Shown piece by piece: positions 36,760 through 44,466 of a stretch of DNA of 62,686 bases. The position numbers were made by a program, and so were the translations under genes. The notes under the pieces are model-generated. The model was not told where the DNA came from. It did not search any database and saw only the letters and a program-made list of their open reading frames with translations. Position 1 is the first letter of the stretch. Every line of letters starts with the position of its first letter. The stretch lies in assembly GCF_022760835.1 (NCBI RefSeq), contig NZ_JAKTNQ010000014.1, positions 1 through 62,686 of the forward strand. Direction: 5' to 3'. The stretch is from Thermus altitudinis (GTDB taxonomy: Bacteria; Deinococcota; Deinococci; Deinococcales; Thermaceae).

Positions 36760-39700
36760 GTGAAGCTAAGCCCCCGAGAAGTCGCACTTCTCTACGGTCT
36801 TTTCTCCCTCCTGTGGGTTCTGGGTAGCGACTGGATCCTCCTGCTCCGTAGCCAGAACCCCTCTGGCTATATCCACTGGCACTTCCTCCAGGGGGGACTT
36901 TATGTGGTCTTGTCCTCCCTGCTGATTTACCTCCTGGCCAAAGGGCTACAGATCACGGAGCGAACTAGCCAAAAGGCCCTCGAGGCCTCAGAAAAACGGT
37001 TCCGCACCTTAGTGGAAAACAGCCGTGAACTCATCTACATTGTGGACCCCGAAGGGTATATCCGCTACGTTTCCCCCAACGTAGACCACGTCCTGGGCTA
37101 CGATCCCCTGGGGTACACCAGAGAGCGCATTACCATACTTTCCTTTGTTCACCCCGAGGACCGCTTCTACGCCGAGGCCGCCCTGGAGGACCTCCTCCGC
37201 CACCCCGGAGCCACCCAAGAGTACAGCCTGCGCATTCTGGATCCAAAGGGTGAGGTGCGCTGGGTACGGGTCTGGGGCAAAAACCTCCTGCATGACCTTT
37301 CTGTTCAGGGAATTGTCCTGAATGTGCGGGACGAAACCGAGGAGGTCTGGCTGAAACAAGCGCTGGAGGCCCAGCGCCACCTCTTTCAGAACCTGCTGGA
37401 AACCCTTCCCGGGATACCCTGGCAGGTACAAGCAACCCCGGATGCAGACCTGCTCCGCGCCCCGATCCTCTACTTGGGACCCCAAGCCAAACGCTCCGGA
37501 TACCCCCTGGAGGCCTTCCTGAGGGATCCTGGGCTTTACCTAAAGCACGTTCACCCCGAGGACCTGGACGCTTTGGAAAAAGCCTTCCACAAGGCTATTG
37601 CCGAGCCGGCCGCCGTTCAGAAAGTGGTCTTCCGATTCCGCTTGGACGACAACGGCCAAAGCCGTTGGCTGTGGCTTGAGCACAACCTAGTGTATGATAG
37701 CGAAACCCAGAGCCTCACCGGGTATACCCGGGACATAACCCAAGAAATAGAGGCACAGCGGGCCCTCGAGGCCCAAGAGGAACGCTTCCGCGTTCTCTTC
37801 CAGGCCCATCCCCTGCCCATGTGGGTCTACGATCTGGAAACCCTTCGTTTTTTAGAGGTCAACCAAGCGGCGGTGGAAAAGTACGGGTATACCCGGGAAG
37901 AGTTCCTAAGTATAACCATCTTGGATATCCGCCCGGAAGGGGAACGTCCCCGGCTCTTACAGGAGCTCAGGAACCCCAGGCCACCCCTAAAGCACTCCGG
38001 TCCCTGGATCCACCGCCTCAGGGACGGACGGGAAATCCAAGTGGAAATCTTTTCCCATACCCTCACCTACAACCACCGATCCGCCGTGTTGGTGGTGGCC
38101 CTGGATGTAACCGAGAAGCTCCAGACCGAAGCCACCATGCGCCTCCTTCAAAATGCCCTGGAGGCCGCCCACGAGGGCGTGGTCCTCACGGATCGCACAG
38201 GGCGTATCGCGTGGGTGAACCCCGCCTTCAGCCGCCTTACCGGATACCCTGCGGAGGAGGCCTTGGGCAAAAACCCCCGCATCCTGAAGTCCGGTGTCCA
38301 GGACCAAGCGTTCTACCAAGACCTTTGGGATACCATTCTCTCGGGAAGGGTATGGGAAGGAGAAATCGTCAACCGCCGTAAGGACGGCACCCTTTATACC
38401 GAGTACATGACCATAACCCCGGTACGGGAAGCGGGTGAGGTCCGCTACTTCATCGCCATCAAGCGGGACATCACCCAGGAAAAAGCCCGGGAAAGAGCCT
38501 TAAGGGAGTCGGAGGCCCTCTTCCGTACCCTGGCGGAAACCGCACCCGCCTTGATCCTTTTGTGGCAGGAAGAGCGTCTCACCTTTGCCAACGAAGAAGT
38601 CCTGCGCCTCACCGGCTACACCCGGGAGGAGCTTAACAACCGCCCTATCTGGGAGTTCGTCCACCCCGCCGACCGGGCGCTGGTCCGGGGGCGGGGCCTG
38701 GCCCGGATCCGCGGGGGAACCCCTCCCAGCCGCTACACCTTCCGCATCCTCACCAAGGAGGGGGAGATGCGTTGGCTGGACTACTCCGCCGCCCGGGTGG
38801 AGATCGGCGGTAAACCCGCCGTCTTGGGCGTGGGATTGGACATCACCGAGGCCAAGGAACGGGAACTGGCCCTGGAGGCCTTCGCCCAGGTTAGCGTGGC
38901 CCTCCGACAAAGCGAGCAGTTGAAGGAGATGATGGAGGCCGCTCTGGATACATGCCTCAAAGCCCTCGAGGCCCCGGTGGGCAGCATCCTCCTTTACGAC
39001 GCCGAAACGGGGCACCTGGAGGAAGCGGCGAGCCGGGGCTGGCTTAAGGAAATCCCTACTCCCGAAACCCTGCAGGAAGAAGGGCTGGTGGCTAGGGCCT
39101 TCCGGGGTGAGGTGGTGGTAAGCCTGGACCTAAAAGGGGATCCAAGGGTGCGCCTTGGGGCCAAGCCCTTGGTCCCCGAGGGGTGGAGCGGGGTGGTGGC
39201 CCCCCTTTTGGCAGGGAAAGAGCCGGTGGGCGCCCTCACCGTGGCTTGGCCCCATCCCCGCACACCCACGGCTTCTGAAGTGGACCGGATCCTCTTTCTG
39301 GTCGAGGCCATAGGCAACGCCGTCCGCCGGGCCAGCCTTCGGCGCAAGTTGGCGCGGCGGGTGGAACAACTAGAGGCCTTGCGGGCCGTGGACCAGGCCA
39401 TCGCCGCTTCCCTGGAACTGGAGCCCACCCTGGAGGTCTTCTTCAACCAGGTGATGCGCCTTCCCCTGGATGCCGCAGCCCTTTTCCTATACGACCCCAA
39501 GGAAAAGGCCCTGGAGCTCCGGGGCCTAAGGGGGTTCTATACCCCCAAGCGGGCCATTCCCCGCCGCATTCTCCTGGGCCAGGGCCACCTGGGCAAGGCC
39601 GCCCTCACAGGAGAGGTGGTCTTCGTCCCCGATCTCACCCAAGACCCTGGGGCCGAGCCCGAGTTCACCTTCAAGGAGGATCTGGTGGCGGAAAAGGTCT

Positions 39701-40449
39701 ACCCCCTCTTCGCCAAAGGACGGCTCCTTGGGGTTCTTGCGGCCTTCACCCGCAAGCCCTGGAACCTCTCCCCCGAAGACGAAGAGTTTCTGGAATCCCT
39801 GGTATCCCAAGGTGCCGTGGCCCTGGACAACGCCCTCACCTTCCAGGAGCTCCTAAGAAGCCAGCGGGAGTTGGAAGCCGCCTACGACCTAACCCTTTGG
39901 GGCTGGGCCAAGGCGGTGGAGCTCCGGGACCAGGAGACCGCTGGCCACACCGAGCGGGTCACGGAACTCACCCTACGCCTGGCCCGGGTGCTGGGGGTAC
40001 CCGAGGAGGATATAGAGCACATCCGGCGCGGGGCCATCCTACACGACGTGGGCAAGATTGCCATCCCTGACAGCGTTCTTCTCAAGCCTGGCCCCCTCAC
40101 CGAGGAGGAGTGGGCCATCATGAAAAAGCATCCCGTTTACGCTTACGAGTGGCTTTCCGGCATCCCCTTCCTAAAGAAGGCCCTGGAGATTCCCTACGCC
40201 CACCACGAGCGCTGGGATGGCTCGGGCTACCCCAGGGGGCTAAAGGGCCTGGAAATACCCCTTTCCGCCCGCATCTTCGCCGTGGTGGACGTTTACGACG
40301 CCCTCACCTCCGACCGTCCGTACCGGAAGGCCTGGCCCAAGGAAAGGGCCCTGGCCTACCTCCAAGAGCAAGCAGGCCGGCAGTTTGATCCCGTGGTGAT
40401 GGAAGCCTTCTTGCGGGCCATAGAGGAAAGCGAAGGCCTCACCTCCTGA
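36760..40449 (+). CDS. Multi-PAS, dual-GAF HD-GYP c-di-GMP phosphodiesterase
   Basis: A 1229-residue sensor. Two N-terminal membrane helices (about 8-26 and 44-64) are followed by a coil and five PAS domains between about 85 and 710. Each ends with a typical exit motif such as YTRDITQEIEA, IAIKRDITQEK or VGLDITEAKE. Two GAF domains (about 720-870 and 890-1045) precede a C-terminal HD-GYP domain: AILHDVGKIAIPDS (HD at 1095-1096), HHERWDGSGYPRGLKG (GYP at 1156-1158), and VDVYDALTSDRPYR. It should hydrolyse c-di-GMP, opposing the two upstream cyclase-type proteins. The start is GTG. Confidence 0.93.
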   Translation: MKLSPREVALLYGLFSLLWVLGSDWILLLRSQNPSGYIHWHFLQGGLYVVLSSLLIYLLAKGLQITERTSQKALEASEKRFRTLVENSRELIYIVDPEGYIRYVSPNVDHVLGYDPLGYTRERITILSFVHPEDRFYAEAALEDLLRHPGATQEYSLRILDPKGEVRWVRVWGKNLLHDLSVQGIVLNVRDETEEVWLKQALEAQRHLFQNLLETLPGIPWQVQATPDADLLRAPILYLGPQAKRSGYPLEAFLRDPGLYLKHVHPEDLDALEKAFHKAIAEPAAVQKVVFRFRLDDNGQSRWLWLEHNLVYDSETQSLTGYTRDITQEIEAQRALEAQEERFRVLFQAHPLPMWVYDLETLRFLEVNQAAVEKYGYTREEFLSITILDIRPEGERPRLLQELRNPRPPLKHSGPWIHRLRDGREIQVEIFSHTLTYNHRSAVLVVALDVTEKLQTEATMRLLQNALEAAHEGVVLTDRTGRIAWVNPAFSRLTGYPAEEALGKNPRILKSGVQDQAFYQDLWDTILSGRVWEGEIVNRRKDGTLYTEYMTITPVREAGEVRYFIAIKRDITQEKARERALRESEALFRTLAETAPALILLWQEERLTFANEEVLRLTGYTREELNNRPIWEFVHPADRALVRGRGLARIRGGTPPSRYTFRILTKEGEMRWLDYSAARVEIGGKPAVLGVGLDITEAKERELALEAFAQVSVALRQSEQLKEMMEAALDTCLKALEAPVGSILLYDAETGHLEEAASRGWLKEIPTPETLQEEGLVARAFRGEVVVSLDLKGDPRVRLGAKPLVPEGWSGVVAPLLAGKEPVGALTVAWPHPRTPTASEVDRILFLVEAIGNAVRRASLRRKLARRVEQLEALRAVDQAIAASLELEPTLEVFFNQVMRLPLDAAALFLYDPKEKALELRGLRGFYTPKRAIPRRILLGQGHLGKAALTGEVVFVPDLTQDPGAEPEFTFKEDLVAEKVYPLFAKGRLLGVLAAFTRKPWNLSPEDEEFLESLVSQGAVALDNALTFQELLRSQRELEAAYDLTLWGWAKAVELRDQETAGHTERVTELTLRLARVLGVPEEDIEHIRRGAILHDVGKIAIPDSVLLKPGPLTEEEWAIMKKHPVYAYEWLSGIPFLKKALEIPYAHHERWDGSGYPRGLKGLEIPLSARIFAVVDVYDALTSDRPYRKAWPKERALAYLQEQAGRQFDPVVMEAFLRAIEESEGLTS

Positions 40450-40455
40450 GCAGGA

Positions 40456-40758
40456 TCAAACCCAGCCCAAGAGTTGCCTGGCTTCCGGGGAAAGGCGGTC
40501 GGGAGTCCAGGGGGGTTCAAAGGTGAGCTCTACCTCCACCGCCTCCACCCCAGGAAGCCGGCTTAGGGCCTGGCGCACCGCATCCCCCATGCTGTCGTGC
40601 AAGGGGCAGCCTGGGGTGGTCAGGGTCATGCGCACGTAGGCCCTGGGCGGCTCCACCTTGAGCTCGTAGATGAGCCCCAGGTTCACCACGTCCAAGCCCA
40701 GCTCCGGGTCGTAAACCGTCCGCAATAGGTTCCAAGCCTGTTCCTCCAACGGGTTCAT
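40456..40758 (-). CDS. MIP18/PaaD-family (DUF59) iron-sulfur assembly protein
   Basis: A 100-residue protein with the DUF59 core: [19 protein letters not shown], then [18 protein letters not shown], whose Cys is the conserved one, and [17 protein letters not shown] at the end. SufT-like members help load Fe-S clusters onto target proteins. Here it is the last gene of an operon in the nitrogen-oxide island and may mature an Fe-S protein damaged by NO. It starts at ATG 40758, overlapping the upstream membrane protein gene by four bases. Confidence 0.88.
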   Translation of the reverse strand: MNPLEEQAWNLLRTVYDPELGLDVVNLGLIYELKVEPPRAYVRMTLTTPGCPLHDSMGDAVRQALSRLPGVEAVEVELTFEPPWTPDRLSPEARQLLGWV

Positions 40759-41906
40759 CGCCGCATCACCTCCACCAGGGCATAGGCATGGGGGAAAACC
40801 CCCATGAAGTAGACCCACCCCGCCCAAGGCAGGAAGGGAATAAGCAAGGCCCCTAGGGCCAGAAGCCCCCCCGCCAGATACCCCGCCTTCTCGGGCAGCA
40901 TCTCCTTGAGCATGGGGACCTTCTCCTTTCCTGCCTTGGGAGCATACCGGTGGGTCCAGACCAAAAAGGGCAGGATCTTGTAGAGCATTCCCGTTACCAC
41001 CAGCCCCACGAAGCCCAAGGCGAACCAAAGGGCAGCCCAGACAGGGTCAAAGGGCAGGGCCAGGAGGGCCAGGCCCAGGAAGAAGAGGCCCAGGAGGTAG
41101 TGCCGCACCCCGATATCCAGGGCCTTCTTCATGCGGTTTCTGAGGATGCGCCAGGTGTCGTAGAGGGCGAGGGCATAGGCCAGAAGGAGGAGGAGATAGC
41201 CCAACCTCTCCCCCATGGCCAGACCCAGAAGCCCCAGGTTGGCGGCCAAAAGAAAGAGCCCCAGGATGCGCTCGTCCACACCATGGGTGAGCGTGAACAT
41301 GGACACAAGTTTGTACCCTACCCCCAGGATGGAAAGGAGGAAAACCCCACCTAAGCCCGCCAGGAGGTGCCAAGCAAGCCTTTCCGGGTCGTAGAAGCCA
41401 TAGCGCTGGGAAAGGGCCTGCAAAAGCCCCAAGAGTGGGGTGAGGATCAGGTAAAAGACCACCCAGGCCAAGGCGGTGGCCACCCGGTTCCAGCGGGGAG
41501 CCTGGCGGAAGGTGAGGTAGGCGTGGTAGGCAAAAAGGAAGAGGGCCAAAAGCACCAAGGCCCCGCCGGCAGGCACCAGGGAAGGAGCCTGGGCAAAGCC
41601 CCAGGCCAGCAAGGCGATCCCAAGCCCCCAAAGGGCCATCACCGGATACCCCCACTCCGGGCGGTAAAGGGGCGCCTCGAGGACCACGGGCAAAAGCTGA
41701 TGCATGGCCCCAAGGAGTACCCCCACCCCGAAGCCCAAAAGGAAGAGGTGGGCTAGGGCCAAACCCCAAGGATGCCGGGGTAAGGAAAGGGCCTCGGGGT
41801 GAAGGGCCAGGAGGAAGCCGGACACCAAGAAGAACCCCTCCCCCAAGAAGACAAAGCCGGCGGGGATGGAGAGGGGGATCACACGGTTATGGGCGGTCAC
41901 CCACAT
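40755..41906 (-). CDS. Haem-copper oxidase subunit I-like membrane protein
   Basis: A 383-residue protein with about twelve membrane helices. [19 protein letters not shown] followed by [13 protein letters not shown], and a later [14 protein letters not shown], resemble His-bearing helices of NorB/cytochrome oxidase subunit I. No complete copper-site motif is visible, so it is probably a haem-binding relative, like NnrS-type proteins of NO metabolism, rather than a full oxidase. It has no ribosome binding site and lies behind an FNR-like site (41942-41955) at a distance that implies a leaderless mRNA. Confidence 0.65.
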   Translation of the reverse strand: MWVTAHNRVIPLSIPAGFVFLGEGFFLVSGFLLALHPEALSLPRHPWGLALAHLFLLGFGVGVLLGAMHQLLPVVLEAPLYRPEWGYPVMALWGLGIALLAWGFAQAPSLVPAGGALVLLALFLFAYHAYLTFRQAPRWNRVATALAWVVFYLILTPLLGLLQALSQRYGFYDPERLAWHLLAGLGGVFLLSILGVGYKLVSMFTLTHGVDERILGLFLLAANLGLLGLAMGERLGYLLLLLAYALALYDTWRILRNRMKKALDIGVRHYLLGLFFLGLALLALPFDPVWAALWFALGFVGLVVTGMLYKILPFLVWTHRYAPKAGKEKVPMLKEMLPEKAGYLAGGLLALGALLIPFLPWAGWVYFMGVFPHAYALVEVMRR

Positions 41907-41941
41907 CGGCTTAATCCTGAGCCACCCCCTGGGGATTGGCC

Positions 41942-41955
41942 ATGACCCAGGTCAA
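41942..41955 (-). promoter_or_regulatory. FNR/DnrT-like site upstream of oxidase-like gene
   Basis: The 14-mer ATGACCCAGGTCAA on the plus strand is a near-perfect dyad (ATGAC-N4-GTCAA). Its centre is 42.5 bp upstream of the ATG at 41906. Class II activators bind about 41.5 bp before the transcription start, so transcription would begin at or next to the start codon. The sequence in the -10 region (AGGATT) is poor, as expected for an activator-dependent promoter. Confidence 0.65.
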
Positions 41956-41962
41956 TGCCCCC

Positions 41963-42811
41963 TCAGCGGCCCGGGGGCAGAAGGGTGAGGAGGTCCCCCT
42001 CCCGCAACGGGGTGGCCAGGCCCTCGAGGTAGCGCACATCCCGGCCGTTGAGGAGGACCGTCCAACGAGGCCGAAGACGCCAGAGGGTCTTGGGTTCCAA
42101 CCAAAGCCCCGCCTCCTCCTCGGCGGCCAGGGCCTCCAGGGCCAGGTCCCTGAGGACGGGGTTCACGGCGAAAGCCTTGAAGAGCGCCTCTCCCACGCTT
42201 CCCGCCCGCAAGGAAAGGGGCCTGGGCAAGGCGGGGTGGGCCAGGCCCAAAGCCTGAAAGCGCACCGCCGTCTTACCCTCCCTCAGGGCCGAGGCAGCGT
42301 CAAATCCTTTGCGCATCACCTCCTCCTGGGCGGCGAGGTAAACCAGCCAGGGACGCACATCCCGCACCCTTTCCGCCACATAGCGCCCTACCTGGGCGAA
42401 GGAAAGGCCCACGTATTCAGGGGGAATCAGAGCCTCCTTGGGGCCCAAGCCCCCGTGCCAGAGCCCCGCCCGGTACACCTCCCGGGCGAACTCCACCGAG
42501 GTGTCCACCCCGATGGTACGCGCCAGCCAGGTGGCGAAAAAGGCCCGCCTTAGGTAGAGTTCCTCTTCCCTAACCCTCCCCTCCCATCCCAGGGCCCGGG
42601 CGGTGCCGGGATGGCGGCTGAGGTGGTCGTAGACCCCGGCCACAAAGGAAGCGGCGCCCTCGAGAAGCCTCTCCGCATCCAGGCGCATAGCCTTCTTCTC
42701 CTCCTCCCCCAACCCGCCGAAGGCCAGCAGGTCAGCCAAGACCTCCTCGGGCAGAGGCGGCAGGTCCAGGATGAGGACCTCCACCTCGGAAAAGGTAACC
42801 GCTGGCTTCAT
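41963..42811 (-). CDS. Globin-like sensor fused to MoaD/ThiS-like C-terminal domain
   Basis: A 282-residue protein with two parts. Residues about 35-190 look like a sensor globin/protoglobin: AASFVAGVYDHLSRHP in the first helices and YRAGLWHGGLGPKEALIPP then EYVGLSF, where the His would be the proximal haem ligand. Residues about 243-282 resemble MoaD/ThiS: TVLLNGRDVRYLEGLATPL then EGDLLTLLPPGR. The C-terminus is PPGR rather than the Gly-Gly used for sulfur transfer, so it may be a docking domain. I do not know a described family with this pairing. It lies in a co-directional operon with oxidase-like and DUF2249 proteins. Confidence 0.6.
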   Translation of the reverse strand: MKPAVTFSEVEVLILDLPPLPEEVLADLLAFGGLGEEEKKAMRLDAERLLEGAASFVAGVYDHLSRHPGTARALGWEGRVREEELYLRRAFFATWLARTIGVDTSVEFAREVYRAGLWHGGLGPKEALIPPEYVGLSFAQVGRYVAERVRDVRPWLVYLAAQEEVMRKGFDAASALREGKTAVRFQALGLAHPALPRPLSLRAGSVGEALFKAFAVNPVLRDLALEALAAEEEAGLWLEPKTLWRLRPRWTVLLNGRDVRYLEGLATPLREGDLLTLLPPGR

Positions 42812-43245
42812 CCTCCCCTCCTTTCCCTCTCCTCGCGCATTTTCCTCAGCATATCCCCCGTGACCACCCGCCTACGCATGGCCAAGGCAAAGACCAAGGT
42901 GGCGAGAAGCTGAAAGAAAGCGGAAAGCCCAAGCCAAGGGCGCAGTCCCTCCTGGCCCAGCAGGTGGAGGGGTTCTAGGACCAGCCTAAGAAGGAGGCCT
43001 GCGTTGAGGAGGAAGAAGGTGAGGGCCTCAAGGGCCTCCTGCCTCAAGCCCCCGGGCCTCGGCATCATCCAATAAGCTACCCCCATGACCATCTGCAGGA
43101 AGAAGCCCACCAGCCCAGCGTGCACGTGGGAGGGCCTGAAGGGCCCCACCAGCCCTGGGAAGAAGTAGAAGAGCGTCCCCAAGAGGGCGGTGTAGATGAG
43201 GTACAGGAGTGCCGCCCGAACGAAGAGGAAGTGCCAGAAGCCCAT
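42808..43245 (-). CDS. Small haem-copper oxidase subunit I-like membrane protein
   Basis: A 145-residue protein with four membrane helices. RPSHVHAGLVGFFLQMVMG then VAYWMMPRPGG matches the helix of NorB/oxidase subunit I that carries haem-ligand His residues and ends in a Met/Leu-Pro-Arg turn. It is far too short for an oxidase and may bind a single haem or partner the larger oxidase-like protein of this operon. Its stop overlaps the globin-MoaD start (ATGA). Confidence 0.65.
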   Translation of the reverse strand: MGFWHFLFVRAALLYLIYTALLGTLFYFFPGLVGPFRPSHVHAGLVGFFLQMVMGVAYWMMPRPGGLRQEALEALTFFLLNAGLLLRLVLEPLHLLGQEGLRPWLGLSAFFQLLATLVFALAMRRRVVTGDMLRKMREERERRGG

Positions 43246-43257
43246 GGGCCTTGGGGC

Positions 43258-44082
43258 CTATCCCCCTTTTCGGATCAGGATCTTCACCTGCCCCGGGCCC
43301 AGGTCCTTGAGCAAGTAGGCGTGCCCTTCCTCCTCGAGGCGGGCCAGGAGGTGCACGGGGCGGCGCACGTGGTGGACCAGAAGCTTCTCCCCCGGCTTTA
43401 GCTGGGCGAGGGCCTCCAGCACCCGCATCATGGGCAAGGGGGGCTCGAGGTTCTCCTCAATGTAGACCTCCGCCTGATAGCTTGCCCAATCGGCCTCGCT
43501 TAAGGAGGTAGGGCCGGGAAGCGTCTCCCAGCCCTCACCCCCCTCCTGGCGGTAAAAGTGGACCCGGTAGTGCTTTTCCCCAAGCCGTTCGCACCAAGCC
43601 AAAAAGCCTTGCTTCCCCAGGACCCTGTAAAGGGGAATGGGCTCGAAAAGCACCTCCAAAACCAGCCTCTCCCCGGGCTTTGCCTCCTGGGCCGCCGTCA
43701 TGATGGCCTGGAAGGGCTCCCCACCCTGTTCCAGGATGGGCCGCACATCCAACCGAAATCCCACGGGAGCGGAAACCCAGGAAGGAGGTGGGGTGCCAAG
43801 GAGGCTTTCCACATCCTTGGCCTCCAGCACTTCTGGCCTGGCCTCCACCCCTAGGGCCCGGTTTAACCGGGCCACCAGCTCCTCCGGCTCTAACCCCCCC
43901 ATCCTGGCCGCCTGGGCCACGGTGACCAGGTTGGGCATGGTCTTGCGCAGGATGGGGTTCCTGAGCTTTTGGAAGGCCGGGCTTGCCTCCACCAGAACCG
44001 GAAGGAGCTCTGGCCAACGCCTCAAGACCTCGGCCACCTTCATCTCGGGCCGGACTACCTCTTGCCGATCCTCACCCGCCAT
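43258..44082 (-). CDS. DUF1858 plus two DUF2249 domains
   Basis: A 274-residue cytosolic protein. Residues 10-80 are a DUF1858 helical domain (KVAEVLRRWPELLPVLVEAS, then LRKTMPNLVTVAQAARMGG). Two DUF2249 domains follow (about 105-185 and 205-272), each with the PGE-(R/K)-L motif (KPGERLVLEVLFEPIPLY and KPGEKLLVHHVRRPVHLL). DUF2249 proteins often neighbour nitrate/NO genes, but no biochemical role is established; the fold is TusA/SirA-like. The gene starts 28 bases inside the end of the upstream small DUF2249 gene. Confidence 0.8.
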   Translation of the reverse strand: MAGEDRQEVVRPEMKVAEVLRRWPELLPVLVEASPAFQKLRNPILRKTMPNLVTVAQAARMGGLEPEELVARLNRALGVEARPEVLEAKDVESLLGTPPPSWVSAPVGFRLDVRPILEQGGEPFQAIMTAAQEAKPGERLVLEVLFEPIPLYRVLGKQGFLAWCERLGEKHYRVHFYRQEGGEGWETLPGPTSLSEADWASYQAEVYIEENLEPPLPMMRVLEALAQLKPGEKLLVHHVRRPVHLLARLEEEGHAYLLKDLGPGQVKILIRKGG

Positions 44083-44273
44083 ACCTCCGGGCCCTCCTCC
44101 AGGTACGCCCAGTCCACCTGCCCCGGCCTTTCCGCCAGAAGCTGGTAGTAAAGGGGCTTAGGGTCATGGTCGTTGATCAGGACAAAACCCTCCCCAGGCC
44201 TTAGGCTGTCAAAAAGGGCAAAAATCCTGGGGTGCCGTTCCCGCGGGGGTAGCGTGCGCACATCCAGCTCCAT
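44055..44273 (-). CDS. DUF2249 protein (small, TusA-like fold)
   Basis: A 72-residue single DUF2249 domain: ELDVRTLPPRERHPRIFALF, then RPGEGFVLINDHDPKPLYYQ, and EGPEVWRVRIGKR at the end. The LDVR and GE-x-NDHDPKPL motifs are the family core. It is the first gene of the accessory nitrogen-oxide operon. No Shine-Dalgarno precedes the ATG, and an FNR-like site is centred 41.5 bp upstream. Confidence 0.82.
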   Translation of the reverse strand: MELDVRTLPPRERHPRIFALFDSLRPGEGFVLINDHDPKPLYYQLLAERPGQVDWAYLEEGPEVWRVRIGKR

Positions 44274-44307
44274 GCTTTAAGCCTCGCCTGCCTCTCCCTT
44301 CCCTGCC

Positions 44308-44321
44308 ATGACCTGGGTCAA
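44308..44321 (-). promoter_or_regulatory. FNR/DnrT-like site upstream of DUF2249 operon
   Basis: The 14-mer ATGACCTGGGTCAA (plus strand) matches the other island sites. The centre is 41.5 bp from the ATG at 44273, the exact class II spacing if transcription starts at the ATG. The rest of the 193-bp gap between this operon and narK2 contains a CCCGGGC hairpin (44329-44354), the narK2 3' hairpin, and nothing else recognised. Confidence 0.7.
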
Positions 44322-44434
44322 GGGAATACCCGGGCCAAGACGCCCTTGCCCGGGAGCTTTCTCTAGCCGATCCTCGCTCTGGCTTACTTTCCGACCACTC
44401 TGAGGTAGACCTTGCGGCAAAGCCTTATCGGGAC

Positions 44435-44461
44435 CCCCACCCTGGCAGGGCCAGGGTGGGG
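44435..44461 (-). terminator. 3' hairpin of nar operon
   Basis: A perfect 11-bp stem (CCCCACCCTGG, 44435-44445; CCAGGGTGGGG, 44451-44461) with a five-base loop begins five bases beyond the narK2 stop codon. There is no T run in the minus direction, so it may stabilise the mRNA end or terminate inefficiently. Confidence 0.6.
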
Positions 44462-44466
44462 TGGCA

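Noticed and set aside
44329-44354. CCCGGGC hairpin between nar and the DUF2249 operon
   Set aside because: A 7-bp GC stem with a 12-base loop and no T run is common by chance at this GC content.
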